Assembly: GCF_000143535.2 (NCBI RefSeq)
Contig: NC_037311.1
Span: 682,001 to 746,000 of the forward strand
DNA length: 64,000 nucleotides
DNA from: Botrytis cinerea B05.10
Lineage: Eukaryota > Ascomycota > Leotiomycetes > Helotiales > Sclerotiniaceae
Direction: 5' to 3'
Each line of letters begins with the position of its first letter. Position 1 is the first letter of the stretch. A program made the position numbers and the translations under genes. Under the pieces are notes generated by a model that saw only the letters and a list, made by a program, of their open reading frames with translations, was not told where the DNA came from and made no database searches. This document shows, piece by piece, positions 36,667-47,434 of the stretch.

Positions 36667-38451
36667 GGTGGTGGTGATTGATATGGATTTCGTAGGTGGA
36701 TGTTAAGATGTAACGTGATGAGATGTGAAGCTTTGCTAGAAACGAGAACTATGCGAGGAAAGATCCAAGGAGTTATTCTTATACTGAGTGATTTTCCCTC
36801 CAGCTGGGAGTGCAAGACCTGTTATATATATATATGTATATGTGTGTGTATGAGGTTGGAGATAGATGTTCGATGAACGATGAACGATCAACTAGTGGTA
36901 TTAATCATCAACATCTGACTCGCACTAGTACCGGATATTTCTTTCTACAAACATGGGAATATAGAATCATCTGAAGCTCGCGCTGGTACCTACCGGATAT
37001 TTCTTTCTACACATTACATAGAATCCAAATCTGCTTAGCCGGAAGGAAAGTGCATAAGCTATCACCACATACGTCATCTTCGTTTCTTATAGTGGAAACG
37101 GAGGGAGGAGTGGATGGCTTTGCCACGGCCACTTGCTTTCATAATGCAGTCTCAATGAATGAGAATGCCAGTGTCGGATTGAAAACTTTGCAGTTTGTCA
37201 ACTGGATTACTTCGTCATGACTTTTTGGAGTGTAGTGTGGTGTAGTGTGGTGTAGTGTAGTGTACTGTAGTGCAGTGCAGTGCATTGTGTTGTATTTATA
37301 AGCCAGATGAAACTGACAGCTTCTGCAGTGGAGTCTCATTATCTCTTGGAGTGTCGTGCACGATGGTGATGTTGATAGATGTCCACCGGACTTCCGACTG
37401 CTTAGTAAAGCATTTAGTATCTCGAGCGTCAAGCTATATATGTGGGGCGAATTCAATTTTCGTTGCTCCGGTGGGGGTCAGGTTGGAAAATCATTGGGGA
37501 TTCGATGTTTTGATATCGTACACACGTACAACGAACGTCCTGTGTGGAAAGTCGATTTTGATCCAGTCCCGAGGACGGACGGGATGGGATGGGTACTTGT
37601 TAGGTAGCTTGATTCTTCGGTCACTACCTAATAAGTTAAGATTACCAGCTAGTGTCATTATCTGAAGTTTGATATCTGATTTGTTCAATTCTTCAATTGA
37701 GAGTATGGGGTTTGACATTTGCTTGATAATCATTCATTCAATTGTTCATTTCGCCTCCCCTCCCTCATCTTGCATTCTGCGCAGTGTACAATTGACACTT
37801 ATGTGATAGATAGATTCAAACAACATGCTTTTTTGCCCTTAGGAGTAAAGTAAAGTACTCTTCATTGTTTGGATTTCAAAATCTCTGAAGCGTGGAAATC
37901 TTGAGGTTTTGAAGGTCGCTAGAATAGGGGGCAACCGAATGGTGAAGAGAACCATGAACGGACAAATCCCTGACTTCCAAGCCATAGATAGATTGGCATG
38001 TATGTTTACTTCCCCTCGTTTCCTTATATCTAAAAGCTATTCAAGCTTCGGTCCCTCACAGGGTATAGTTAGCATTAAGGTTTTACTTGGCTCTGCAATA
38101 GGGAAAACTTAATCTGAGATCTTCGGAGGGTTTATGATGTAGATGATACAGATTGTTTATTTCTTCAAAAAACCCACAACCATATTGACATGACGTCAGG
38201 TAGGTAGCTCGACTTCTTGAAGTTTCTCTTCATCAATCAAATTTCTCCCGTCAATATCTGATTTCAAAGCATACCTGAATTCCAAGGTTAGATGTCCAAT
38301 CATCTGCTTTGCGAGAGAAATATAAGTGCGCTCGCCTCCTAACTTCAAACTCAGAACTAAACCAATCAGTTTTATTTCATTGACGTGCTACATTCCCAAG
38401 ATCTACTACTTTCTATCATACAAACCCGTTATTCTTAAAAACGTTCCCGTG
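36667..38451. other. Divergent intergenic region with direct repeats
   Basis: Separates the OYE (minus) and NmrA-like (plus) genes. It contains a perfect 20-bp direct repeat at 36930-36949 and 36992-37011, a GTGTAGTGTGGT repeat at about 37230-37290, and TGACGTCA, a bZIP-type palindrome, near 38191. No gene supported. Confidence 0.55.
36930..37011. repeat. 20-bp direct repeat, 62-bp period
   Basis: accggatatttctttctaca occurs at 36930-36949 and 36992-37011; imperfect similarity (acat...atagaatc) continues downstream of both copies, suggesting a partly diverged tandem duplication. Confidence 0.8.
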
Positions 38452-39474
38452 ATGTCTGGACATAAAGTTGGTGTTTTCCCTGCCTCGGGAGGCATTGGAG
38501 GCAGCACAGTCAAGCATCTGCTTCCCCGCCTTCCAGCACAAGATCTAGTTTTCATTGCGCGGAATCCCGCAAAATTAGAGTCTGCCAAGTCTGCCGGTGC
38601 GGATGTTCGTCAGGCAGACTATGACGATGATAACTCCTTGCAAAATGCATTCCAAGGAATCGACACCCTCTTTCTAATTTCATACGCATCGGTAGGATAT
38701 GAACACCGAGTAGAGGTAAGCTTCCATATTTGACGGCCTATAAATTTCCAACAATCAATTTCCGTCTCAAAAGCCAGAACTAACGGATCCCAGCGTCACC
38801 AAACCGCCATCAACCATGCTCTCCGCAGCGGCGTCAAGTACATCTTCTACGGCTCCCTAGGATTTGCCGGAAAAGAAACCAGCAAAGAGTCCGTTGCCCA
38901 CGTCATGCAGGCTCACTTAGACACCGAGAAATACCTCGAAGATTGCACGCGCACCCATCCCGGATTCGCATACACAGTTGTGCGCGAGGGACTCTATTCT
39001 GAGTCCTATCCTCTCTATACTGCATTTTTCGACCCCAAGAATCCCGTTGACGAGATTCGCATTCCGCATGACGGATCCGCACCGGGAATCGCATGGGTCA
39101 AGCGCGAGGAGCTCGGAGAAGGCACTGCAGAACTTATGGCCCGCTTTGTGAAGAATCCCACGGGATTTCAGTACCGTTTCCAAACGGTTCTTCTTTCGGG
39201 GGCAAAAGTCCTCACGTTGCAGGAGACGGTGCAAATTCTCGGAAAGCTTGCAAAGAAAGAAGTGCGAATTCGGCAGGTGTCGGAGGAAGAATTTGCGAAG
39301 CAGCCGCAGGTCTCGCCCAATTTTTTCTATCATGGGTTTGATCACTCCATGGTTTGGACCACGACGTTTGAAGCGTACCGCAGAGGCGAAGCGGCGTATG
39401 TTTCGCCTTTGTTGGGAGAATTGTTGGGACGGGAGCCGGAAGATTTCGAGACCACGATTGCGTCGTCGTTGTAG
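38452..39474 (+). CDS. NmrA-like NAD(P)-binding oxidoreductase (atypical SDR)
   Basis: A Rossmann-fold protein of the NmrA/QorB group, which includes redox-sensing regulators and isoflavone or quinone reductase-like enzymes. Exons 38452-38715 and 38794-39474 give 314 residues. The nucleotide loop is VFPASGGIGGSTVKHLL, a variant of the NmrA GATGxxG motif with Ser in place of Thr. FIARNPAKLESAKSAGADVR, RQADYDDDNSL, GIDTLFLIS and the YIFYGSLGF core follow, then TVVREGLYSESYP as in QorB/azoreductase-like members. No catalytic YxxxK is evident, as usual for NmrA-like proteins. In-frame upstream codons exist from 38326, but the ATG at 38452 matches family starts. Next to the OYE it could act in the same tailoring path. 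Confidence 0.88.
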
Positions 39475-39776
39475 AGCGTGATGAATTTACTAGAGTTTAT
39501 AGAACAGGTTGGATGGGGATTTAGATTTCTATTCTAATATATGATTATCTTATTAAATTCGAAATACAATATATTTTAATCATAGAGCAAATGTATTTTG
39601 TATTGTATTTCAATGTTTTTTTTGTAATTATATTGAAAATGAACATCGACAAAGGAAAGTGCAAGTATATCTGCCACAAATGCCAGCCTTCAGGTTAGTC
39701 TGTCGACCCTACGATTCTTCCTGGACCTCTAAACTCTCGACTATCAAAAATCAATACACAAACATCAACATAATGG
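39475..39776. other. Intergenic
   Basis: AT-rich 3' flank of the NmrA-like gene. Nothing recognised. Confidence 0.5.
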
Positions 39777-40171
39777 AGGACTTCAATCTCCCCAGTCCAG
39801 AACGAGTCAAGCTGCTCGAGCTTTTACGACATTCCATCGGCGATGTACCTCCGCATTTTTGGGCTGCATGCCAGATCTGCGACCTCGATGCCCTCAAAAA
39901 CTTGGTCAATTGTGGGCGAGAATACCCCAATGTTCCCACAGCCCTTACTCTACAAACCTATACAATGGCACATTATTGCAAGAGAAATAACCCTATTCCT
40001 CGATTCTAGTTAACGATAACTTAGAGGGGGTCTGTCTCCTCCTTAAGTTTGAAGCTAGAATCTCGGAGACCACGGTAGATAGTCTACGGAACAAATCAGA
40101 TTTCTATGTATTGACGATATTGATATTGATATTGAATGTCGATATCGAGAAGAGACAATGGCAGTTTATAT
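39773..40171 (+). pseudogene. Ankyrin-repeat gene fragment
   Basis: From the ATG at 39773 the frame reads MEDFNLPSPERVKLLELLRH and HFWAACQICDLDALKNLV, an ankyrin-like helix pair, and stops at about 40009. In another frame, NGTLLQEK is followed by a stop, then NDNLEGVCLLLKFEARISE, a second ankyrin-like helix pair. No intron with GT-AG ends bridges them. It looks like the eroded front of a longer ankyrin protein; a short expressed protein of 78 residues cannot be excluded. Confidence 0.4.
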
Positions 40172-40481
40172 GACGAGCCTCAATTATCTCCCCGGCTCAT
40201 TCGTAATAGAGTCCGGTGGAAGATCTAGTGTCCACCGGGCAGCGAAATTCAACTTTACAGAGTAAAACCTGTTCTAAATACGAGATCAGATGCAGGGATT
40301 TTGGAGGGGGATTTATATAGAGTAGATTGCGATTGGAACATCAGTTTCAAATTCAAACTCAAACTCAAATTCAAATTTGATCAAGCGAGAGTCTTCAAAA
40401 AAAAAAAAAAAAGGGGGATTAAGAAATCCATCATTCCAACCAACCCACCCACCTCTCGGCATACACACCCCTCACAACACC
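40172..40481. other. Intergenic upstream of cupin gene
   Basis: It contains a ttcaaa/ctcaaa repeat at about 40349-40377 and an A-run at about 40399-40412 just before the cupin leader. Confidence 0.5.
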
Positions 40482-41021
40482 ATGACCAGCACAGCCCACG
40501 TCCGACCAGACACCGAAGCCATTCCCTACCAAGGCGAGCCGCTACCACACGTTGCTTCGGATCTTGTAATCCCCAATGTGCTATCCTTCGACTGCGACGA
40601 GAAGCTCTGGGTTCCGCAGGCCCCCAACGTCTGGTTTCGTCCTCTCGTGCTCTGCGTTTCCCAGGGCTACTTTGTCAATATCCTACGTGTCCGTCGCTCT
40701 GGGATTCTTTCGCGACATCGGCACTCCGGCCCTGTGCATGCCACTACACTGCGTGGAAAATGGCATTATTTGGAGCATGATTGGTGGGCTACGGAAGGAA
40801 GCCATGCTTTTGAGCCGCCGGGAGATATCCATACACTAGAAGTGCCGGAAGGTGTGGAGGAGATGATTACGCTGTTCCATGTTACGGGTGCTTATATTTA
40901 CGTTGATCCTGCGGGTAATCCTGTAGGAGTGGAGGATGTTTTCTCAAAGCTTTCGAGCGCAAAAGCTCATTATGAAAAGGTTGGGCTGGGAGCAGATTTC
41001 GTTGATCAATTTGTGAGGTGA
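40482..41021 (+). CDS. Cupin protein, 2,4'-dihydroxyacetophenone dioxygenase-like
   Basis: A single-exon 179-residue cupin. The metal-binding first motif is in LSRHRHSGPVHATTLRGKW (His-x-His, with a third acidic or His ligand downstream), followed by HYLEHDWWATEGSHAFEPPG and DIHTLEVPEG, the second motif with its His. This arrangement is that of the dihydroxyacetophenone dioxygenase/ChrR-type cupins, non-haem iron enzymes that cleave aromatic ketone side chains. The chosen ATG has CACC context; further upstream in-frame sequence is a poly-A-derived leader. It sits convergent to the Zn2Cys6 regulator, with 271 bp between stop codons. The activity is a family guess. Confidence 0.85.
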   Translation: MTSTAHVRPDTEAIPYQGEPLPHVASDLVIPNVLSFDCDEKLWVPQAPNVWFRPLVLCVSQGYFVNILRVRRSGILSRHRHSGPVHATTLRGKWHYLEHDWWATEGSHAFEPPGDIHTLEVPEGVEEMITLFHVTGAYIYVDPAGNPVGVEDVFSKLSSAKAHYEKVGLGADFVDQFVR

Positions 41022-41292
41022 GCCGTACAGAATATATATCCCAAAGGCAACATCGAAGACCGCGTTGTTATTGCTGCGGATTATCTCCATTCACCTATAC
41101 TATATACACTTGGTACAACGCCTCGATACCTGGATACAATAAAATCTCCCGAAAATTACAAATTCATGCGAGTGATCTTAACATGACAAATGCGAAAGCG
41201 CCGAAAAGGAAACAGAATGTTTGATTATTGCAGGTCGCTTCCTGTGAGTTTAAATTTTCTTCAAATCGTTTGACAGGTAGCCAAGCCTTTGC

Positions 41293-44240
41293 TTACCCGA
41301 AGTTGGGTCCCTTATCACCAGCAGAGGGATCCCAATTCCACATCCAACTCTGCCCATATAGATCGCAGGAGCCCTGCCCTAAAGTGTCGTTAATGCCAAA
41401 GGATTGAACTTCTGGCGGAAGAGTGGTCGAATTTTTAGAATCGTCAACCGCCACCTGCCTTTGCGGCCCATATGCATTACCACATGAACCAGTGGTATTC
41501 ATAGACAACGTTTCTGAGCTTGTCGTCGGATGTGAATTTTGCCAGAGAACTGTGAGTCAATTTGTTAGCTCAGCAAAAATCGTTCCTTAAAATGTAAAAT
41601 GACAGCTAGGAGAAGATATCTGGCAGGTAACGGAGGATATTGACACATTGAGTTCGAAATACCTTGTTGAATGGATTCTAAAGCGTTATCAATCCCTGAG
41701 TCAAAAGACCAATTTCCCCAGTCCATGCCATTACCAAGCTCTTGCGCTGACCTCATTTCAGTTGCTTGCGATTGTTTGTCTCCAGTTTCACAGGAAGCTT
41801 GTAAGGGGTCCATCACAACCGTTTGTGAAGTCTGCAAGGGCGGAGATTTGGGTAGTGCTGTCTTATTTTGTACAGGATGACGAGGTGACTCGTTGATTCC
41901 TTGTTCGTGCTGCGAAAAGCTAGAACTGACTGTGCCAGGCTCCAGATTTAATGGAGGACCACCAAGCATTACCTCCATTTCTCTTTTGAATATAAGCCGG
42001 AAAAGCTCCTCCAAAACCTTCACAGTTTGTAATGGAACGATTGATGAAACCGCGAGCATTCTCTGAAGGGATATTGAATTCGACACCCCTCTTTTTGCAT
42101 CCTGTGCTTGCTCCGAACCTGGGTCTGACAGAGCCACCATGCCTAACGTGACTCCTGCAGTAAAATTCTGAATGGCGACGTATGCAACAGCATGAGTGTC
42201 CCGAGCCGCTAGGAGAAGATTCGCGTAGCGCGGCGAAATGTTACAAGTTCGTCTGGCGCAATGTCTGGATTGTTCCAAGCTTGTGGGACGTAAATCAGAC
42301 GTGGCAGATGTAGGAAGCACAGCTAAACAATGATTATATTGAAGAAATGGTCGATGAAGAATTATTTGAATGTTGTCATACGCTAGCTGTAATGCAAGAG
42401 CTTGTAGTTGGAATAACCTGCAGATCTTGACCTCAGAAGCTGGAAGATTGGTAACATCGAGATCTGTATTCGAATCTAGCTTTAGTTCTGGCGGCAGCTG
42501 ATCAAACCACCTCACAAGATTTGTATTGATTAATATAGCCTGTTGTACCATGTTCGAGGGATTCGACTTTTTCAAATTATAAATGCCACCAATGATAGGA
42601 GATGCAATAGTATACAAAGCAAATTTGAATCGATGGTACGAGTTTAGGGTAACTTGGGTTGGGGAATTTGCGTCGACATGTTCTAGAGAGTTTAACAGTG
42701 GGTGAACTTTGGATACATCATCCATTTTACCCGGCATACGCACATCACAGTCAGAGTCGTTGATGGATAAGGGCCGCCCGTATGTAATCGACGAGAATCT
42801 GAGAGGGTGGTAAGCTCTGAAGCAACCCAAAAAATTCGACATTCGAGGAATCAATAAGATATAGGCTCTAGACTTACCTGTCCAAAACATACAATGCCCA
42901 CCATGCACGGCGACGAACCTCCTTGGCGGTTTCGGTAAGAGGTCCCCACAAAGACTCCTTGTGTAGTCCAATTGCCTGTGAGCTTTGTACTCCTGCTCCC
43001 AAAATAGCCAGAGCTAGGTTTGGTCTACCATTGTACATGTAAAACGAACTTAGCAAAACACAAATCTGGACCGACTCAACCCCACCTATATCGATAACAT
43101 CAAGAAGGTGGGCTTGAACTTCTTTGAGCATTTGCTGCTGGAGTGATCCCAGGTCCAGATTTGGTCCACAGGCTTCCAAAGCTTCGTCATCAGTTGTGTA
43201 CCGCGCTCCCATAGTGAATACCGTTAGAAAAAGTACCACGATTCCAAGTTGACGAGGACTAGCTACTTGACTATCCATTACCTTCTTGTACTCGCTTTCA
43301 AAAGAAGCTTCGTGGAAGAGCATCATAAACCAATGTACCGACTTTCTGTAGGATTCTACGAGAAAATCGCAAATTGGCCGCGGTGGAAAGGTAAAGCCCG
43401 GAAACAGTGAGTCTAAACTAACAGACTCGACTGTCTGGCGATCTTTGTTTTGGGTATTCACGAAGTTGCCTCCCGGAATAGCATTTGTACTATAGCTTTC
43501 TACCGAAGAGTTGATCGATGCTTGCTTGTGAATGTGAAAAAGCTGTCCGTGTTTAGCAATCAGATCCTGCATATGACAAAAAGAGTCATCTTATCAGGTA
43601 TGGTGGTTATTTACCTTACTTGTAAGTCCAATCGCAGACATCTCGGCATACTTATGCGGCTCCGGGAAGGGTGTAGTTCGCCGAGATATTGTGTCATCGT
43701 CATGCAGTGAGTTTGACAAAGCTGTTTCTGAATGCAGACCCTTTTCATCATGATTAGGGGTTTGAAGACGATCCAGAAAATTTATAGTTCGTGAATTTGA
43801 AGGGCCAGAGTCCCAGTCTGTAGGCGTGGCCGAGGGCGTCCCCAAAGCACTAGGGGCAGCGGTACCTTGGCGGGCCGCTTTTCTCCGGGTCTGCTTCGAT
43901 TTTCTTCCAACAAGCGTTCTGGTCAGCTTTCATCGCATCCAGAAGCTTGTATAGCACATACCTCGAGGCTCCAGATGTTGTTTTTGTTGTTCTTGCTGTT
44001 GTTGTGCATGCAGACCCTGAACGAACGCATAACAGACACGGCTTTTCGATATCACACTAGACGTTTTTAGCATATAATCCCCAGCACCATGAAGCATGAT
44101 CTAACTACTTATCCAAGACCAGAACAAACCTTCAATTTTTGCCTCTGACAACGATCACAGGCATGTCGACGGCCGCCAGATGACGGAGTCTTGGTAGTGG
44201 AGGAAGATCCATTCTTTGGATGTTCCGAATCTTGATCCAT
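41293..44240 (-). CDS. Fungal Zn2Cys6 transcription factor
   Basis: A nuclear DNA-binding regulator. Exons 44240-44130, 44056-43962, 43918-43615, 43566-42878, 42798-41663 and 41549-41293 give 863 residues. The zinc cluster spans the first intron: CDRCQRQKLK then CDIEKPCLLCVRSGSAC, spacing C-x2-C-x6-C-x5-C-x2-C-x6-C, at about residues 29-54. A basic stretch, GRKSKQTRRKAARQG, follows. The fungal-specific TF middle homology region is clear: FHEASFESEYKKVM, AHLLDVIDIGGVESVQICVL, MYNGRPNLALAILGAGVQSS, QAIGLHKESLWGPLTETAKE and RRRAWWALYVLDRFSSITYG. The C-terminal quarter is Ser/Gln/Asn-rich and may hold activation function. It is the only regulator in the 29-44 kb locus, so it is a candidate pathway regulator for the neighbouring OYE, NmrA-like and cupin genes. 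Confidence 0.94.
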
Positions 44241-44713
44241 GGCAGCGCACCAATTACTGCGTATGTCACCTTCGAATAGGAGTGACCGAGTTCATAATTT
44301 GAAGTAACGATTATCAAATTGAGGGTTGGATTCCCATGTGGGGGGGAGAGCGACCTTAGTGCTGGTACCGACTACAATAAGCTTTTTTGAGATGTCATCC
44401 ATTCATCCATTCATCCATTCATTAATTGCCATGCCACGACGGGTCTTGGGAAAAGGCCAGAGATCTTTGGATTATTAATACTTTTATACCATCATGATTC
44501 AGGACGCACTCACTTCGCTGTCCGGTGAAAATTGGATTAATAATAAGAGTTCAGATTGGGATCTGAGAGCGGCCTTCAAATGCTGATTGATGTAACAATT
44601 TCTAATAAATATTAATCCCAGGAACAACAAATGAAACATCGATGATTGTAATGATAATTACAATTGTAACAAGTATCGAGAGATATTTAGGTATATATCA
44701 AGGCCTATGTAAG

Positions 44714-44757
<44 letters not shown>

Positions 44758-45031
44758 TATGTATATATATATAGGCCTAGGTAGAAAGACGCATACATAA
44801 ATATGTGCGTGCGTATTGATAAAATGACATTATATTGTATGTGTTTGTAAAATTTCAAATGTTGAGGAAGATGAGGATGAGGCTCGTGAAATTTTAACAC
44901 TAGTCGCACATTGTGCTTGTATCGTCGTGAGAAGAAAAAAAATAAAAAAATTCAAGGTTTAATATGATCTCCCCTTGAAAAAATCGCAGAAAATCAGAAA
45001 CCAAATAAAAACGCATCCAACATATCTCACA
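44241..45031. other. Intergenic with (GATA)n
   Basis: Divergent spacer between the Zn2Cys6 regulator and the METTL25-like gene. No gene seen. Confidence 0.6.
44713..44758. repeat. (GATA)n microsatellite
   Basis: About 11 uninterrupted gata units. Confidence 0.9.
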
Positions 45032-46930
45032 ATGCCTCCAGAAAAGCCACTTCCCTATTCAGACGATTTCTCCAACGCAGATGAATACGTCGACTCACTC
45101 CTAGACTTTGCAACCACATCCACTCTGTTCCAAACCCTGTGCGGAGGCGTTCATATCCTCGATTTCTTCATCCGAGAGCCCAGTCTCTATCACAAGATTC
45201 TCCCCGAAGAATGGCGCGCCTGGTTACTCGATTATCCCTCGATGGATTTCCTAGATTTGCTCATGCGGGATGATCTCTCATTACCACGTGATGTGGCCCA
45301 TCCGCCGCCAGAATCTCTCATCACATATATCCTCAATATCCGCAAACATTCTCTGATCCGAAGCGTGGAGAAGAAGAATCTCAGTGCCCGGAAATTACCA
45401 AGACATGTGGCTGTGGGGATGATTCCGAAAAAGATCCACGAGGTGACGAATTTTGCGGATTATGTGACGCGGGTTGCGGATGAGGTGAAAGAGGAAAGTG
45501 GAAAGGAAATTACGCATTTTGTGGATTTTGGGAGTGGCCAGAATTATTTGGGGAGGACGCTGGCGAGTCCGCCGTGGAATAGATGGATTGTGGCGGTGGA
45601 GAGTAAAGGGGGGAATATTGAGGGGGCGAAGAGTATGGATATTTTGGCGGGCATGGCGGAGAGGGAAAAGGTTATGAGAAACAAGAAGGTTTTTAGAGAG
45701 AAGATCATGGGAGAGGTAGGGAAGACTAAAAGAACAGAGGGGAAAGTGGATAGAGATGAAGAGGCAGACTTGAGACCGGCGAGGGCCTTACAGACAATTT
45801 ATACCCCGGCTGTGGGAAAGGGATATATTCAATATGTGGAACATCGAGTTGAAGATGGAGATTTATCAGATGTGGTATCTCAAATTGAGGATTTGAAAGT
45901 TTCAGCCCCAGATGGCGATCTCAACATCATCTCCGAGCCCGGTGCTACCGCTCTTGCTAAAGAAGATATCATATCCCGCGTCTCGGAAGCAATACCTTCG
46001 GAAATAAATCTCATGGCCATATCTATCCATTCCTGCGGCAACCTCTCACATCATGGGATTCGCTCTCTGCTCCTCAATCCTTCGGTTCACGCCATAGCCA
46101 TCGTAGGCTGCTGCTACAATCTTCTCTCCGAACGCCTCAACACTCCATCCTACAAACATCCTCTCCTGCGTCCCAATCTCCGCGCTCTGAATCTTCCACC
46201 CCCTTCTTCCTCTTCAGCCCCCACATCAGATCCCCACGGCTTTCCCATGTCTAACCGTCTATCAACCTATAACGAACACGGCATCACACTCAACATAACC
46301 TCTCGAATGATGGGTGTCCAAGCGCCTGCAAACTGGACTGCTAAAGACAGTGATTCATTCTTCACACGCCACTTCTACCGCGCTTTACTCCAAAAGCTAT
46401 TCCTAGATTACGGTGTTGTACAAGCCATCCCCTTAGACACATCAGACCATCTCGATAAACGGACATCCACAGGGTGCAACACGACAGAATGCTGTGAAGA
46501 CAAAGAAGAGGAGCCCATCACCACCACCCCCATAATAATCGGCTCCCTCCGAAAATCCTGCTACGAATCCTTCACCAGCTACGTGCGGGGCGCTATTCAA
46601 AAACTAACCGCCACGCCGGCTTCCTCCTCCGAGGAACCACAAGTCCCTCGCTCCGACGTCTCGTCCATGGTGCAAGCAAAAGTCGGCCATATCACCGATG
46701 CCGAAATCCAAACCTATGAAACCCAATATTTGGCAAGGAAAAAAGAACTCAGTATTATCTGGTCGCTGATGGCGTTTAGTGCTGGAGTGATAGAGTCGAT
46801 GATTGTAGTTGATCGATATGTGTTTTTGCGAGAGGCGGTGGAGAGGGGAGAGTGTAGGGATGCGTGGGTGGAGGGAGTTTTTGAATACGGGATGAGTCCG
46901 AGGAATTTGGTAGTTGTGGGTGTGAAATAG
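45032..46930 (+). CDS. METTL25/RRNAD1-like methyltransferase-domain protein
   Basis: A single-exon 632-residue protein of the METTL25/RRNAD1 family; human METTL25B (RRNAD1) has been linked to ribosome-related methylation. Motifs are HFVDFGSGQNYLGRTLA (about residues 165-181, the SAM-binding loop of this family), IVAVESKG (acidic partner), LMAISIHSCGNLSHHGIRSL and VGCCYNLLSERL, where many relatives read GCCYxxL. An inserted basic segment around residues 205-245 (REKVMRNKKVFREKIMGEVG) is variable. The C-terminal third ends in the conserved ALVE/VIESMIVVDRYVFLRE-like helix. The ATG in CACA-ATG context was chosen; the upstream frame has no ATG. It is intron-less, unlike most of its neighbours. 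Confidence 0.88.
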   Translation: MPPEKPLPYSDDFSNADEYVDSLLDFATTSTLFQTLCGGVHILDFFIREPSLYHKILPEEWRAWLLDYPSMDFLDLLMRDDLSLPRDVAHPPPESLITYILNIRKHSLIRSVEKKNLSARKLPRHVAVGMIPKKIHEVTNFADYVTRVADEVKEESGKEITHFVDFGSGQNYLGRTLASPPWNRWIVAVESKGGNIEGAKSMDILAGMAEREKVMRNKKVFREKIMGEVGKTKRTEGKVDRDEEADLRPARALQTIYTPAVGKGYIQYVEHRVEDGDLSDVVSQIEDLKVSAPDGDLNIISEPGATALAKEDIISRVSEAIPSEINLMAISIHSCGNLSHHGIRSLLLNPSVHAIAIVGCCYNLLSERLNTPSYKHPLLRPNLRALNLPPPSSSSAPTSDPHGFPMSNRLSTYNEHGITLNITSRMMGVQAPANWTAKDSDSFFTRHFYRALLQKLFLDYGVVQAIPLDTSDHLDKRTSTGCNTTECCEDKEEEPITTTPIIIGSLRKSCYESFTSYVRGAIQKLTATPASSSEEPQVPRSDVSSMVQAKVGHITDAEIQTYETQYLARKKELSIIWSLMAFSAGVIESMIVVDRYVFLREAVERGECRDAWVEGVFEYGMSPRNLVVVGVK

Positions 46931-47434
46931 ATTTGGAATTGGGAGGGAAAATAAAAAAGGGTGGATTGTATAGAAAGGAAATAGAAATAGAGTTTCATTG
47001 CTTTAGAAAGACCTCTTAAACTCTTTCAAACCCCGAAGTCATAAGAGAAAGTTACATACTCTCTAGGATGTGGTGAATGGACCGGTTAGTATAAATATTG
47101 AGAAACAAAAAAAAGTTGCACTGTATTTTGATTACAATTGAAACAGAAGTCAGAGCGAATTGCTTGAAGACTTGGGAATCGGTCTTCATTTCATGATTCA
47201 CAGTAATTCAAACACCTTGGATGTCACAAGCTCATGTCCCTTCAGACTTGCACCAGTAAACATAGATTGGTTCCTTAGGACAATCATGATTCATTCATTA
47301 GAGCTGATGCCAAAAGGGGTTAAGCGAAATATCTATCTCTGTAATGATATCCCACTCGCCCACCATGCATTAATATACATCTCATATCATAATCATCAAC
47401 TTTTCCTTAAATTTCTGCTTTAGATACGGATATT
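46931..47434. other. Intergenic
   Basis: Spacer between the convergent METTL25-like and CCT4 genes. No gene supported. Confidence 0.5.

Noticed and set aside
44713..44758. (GATA)n run considered as a GATA-factor binding array
   Set aside because: A plain microsatellite of this kind is common in spacers; no other sign of regulation by a GATA factor here.
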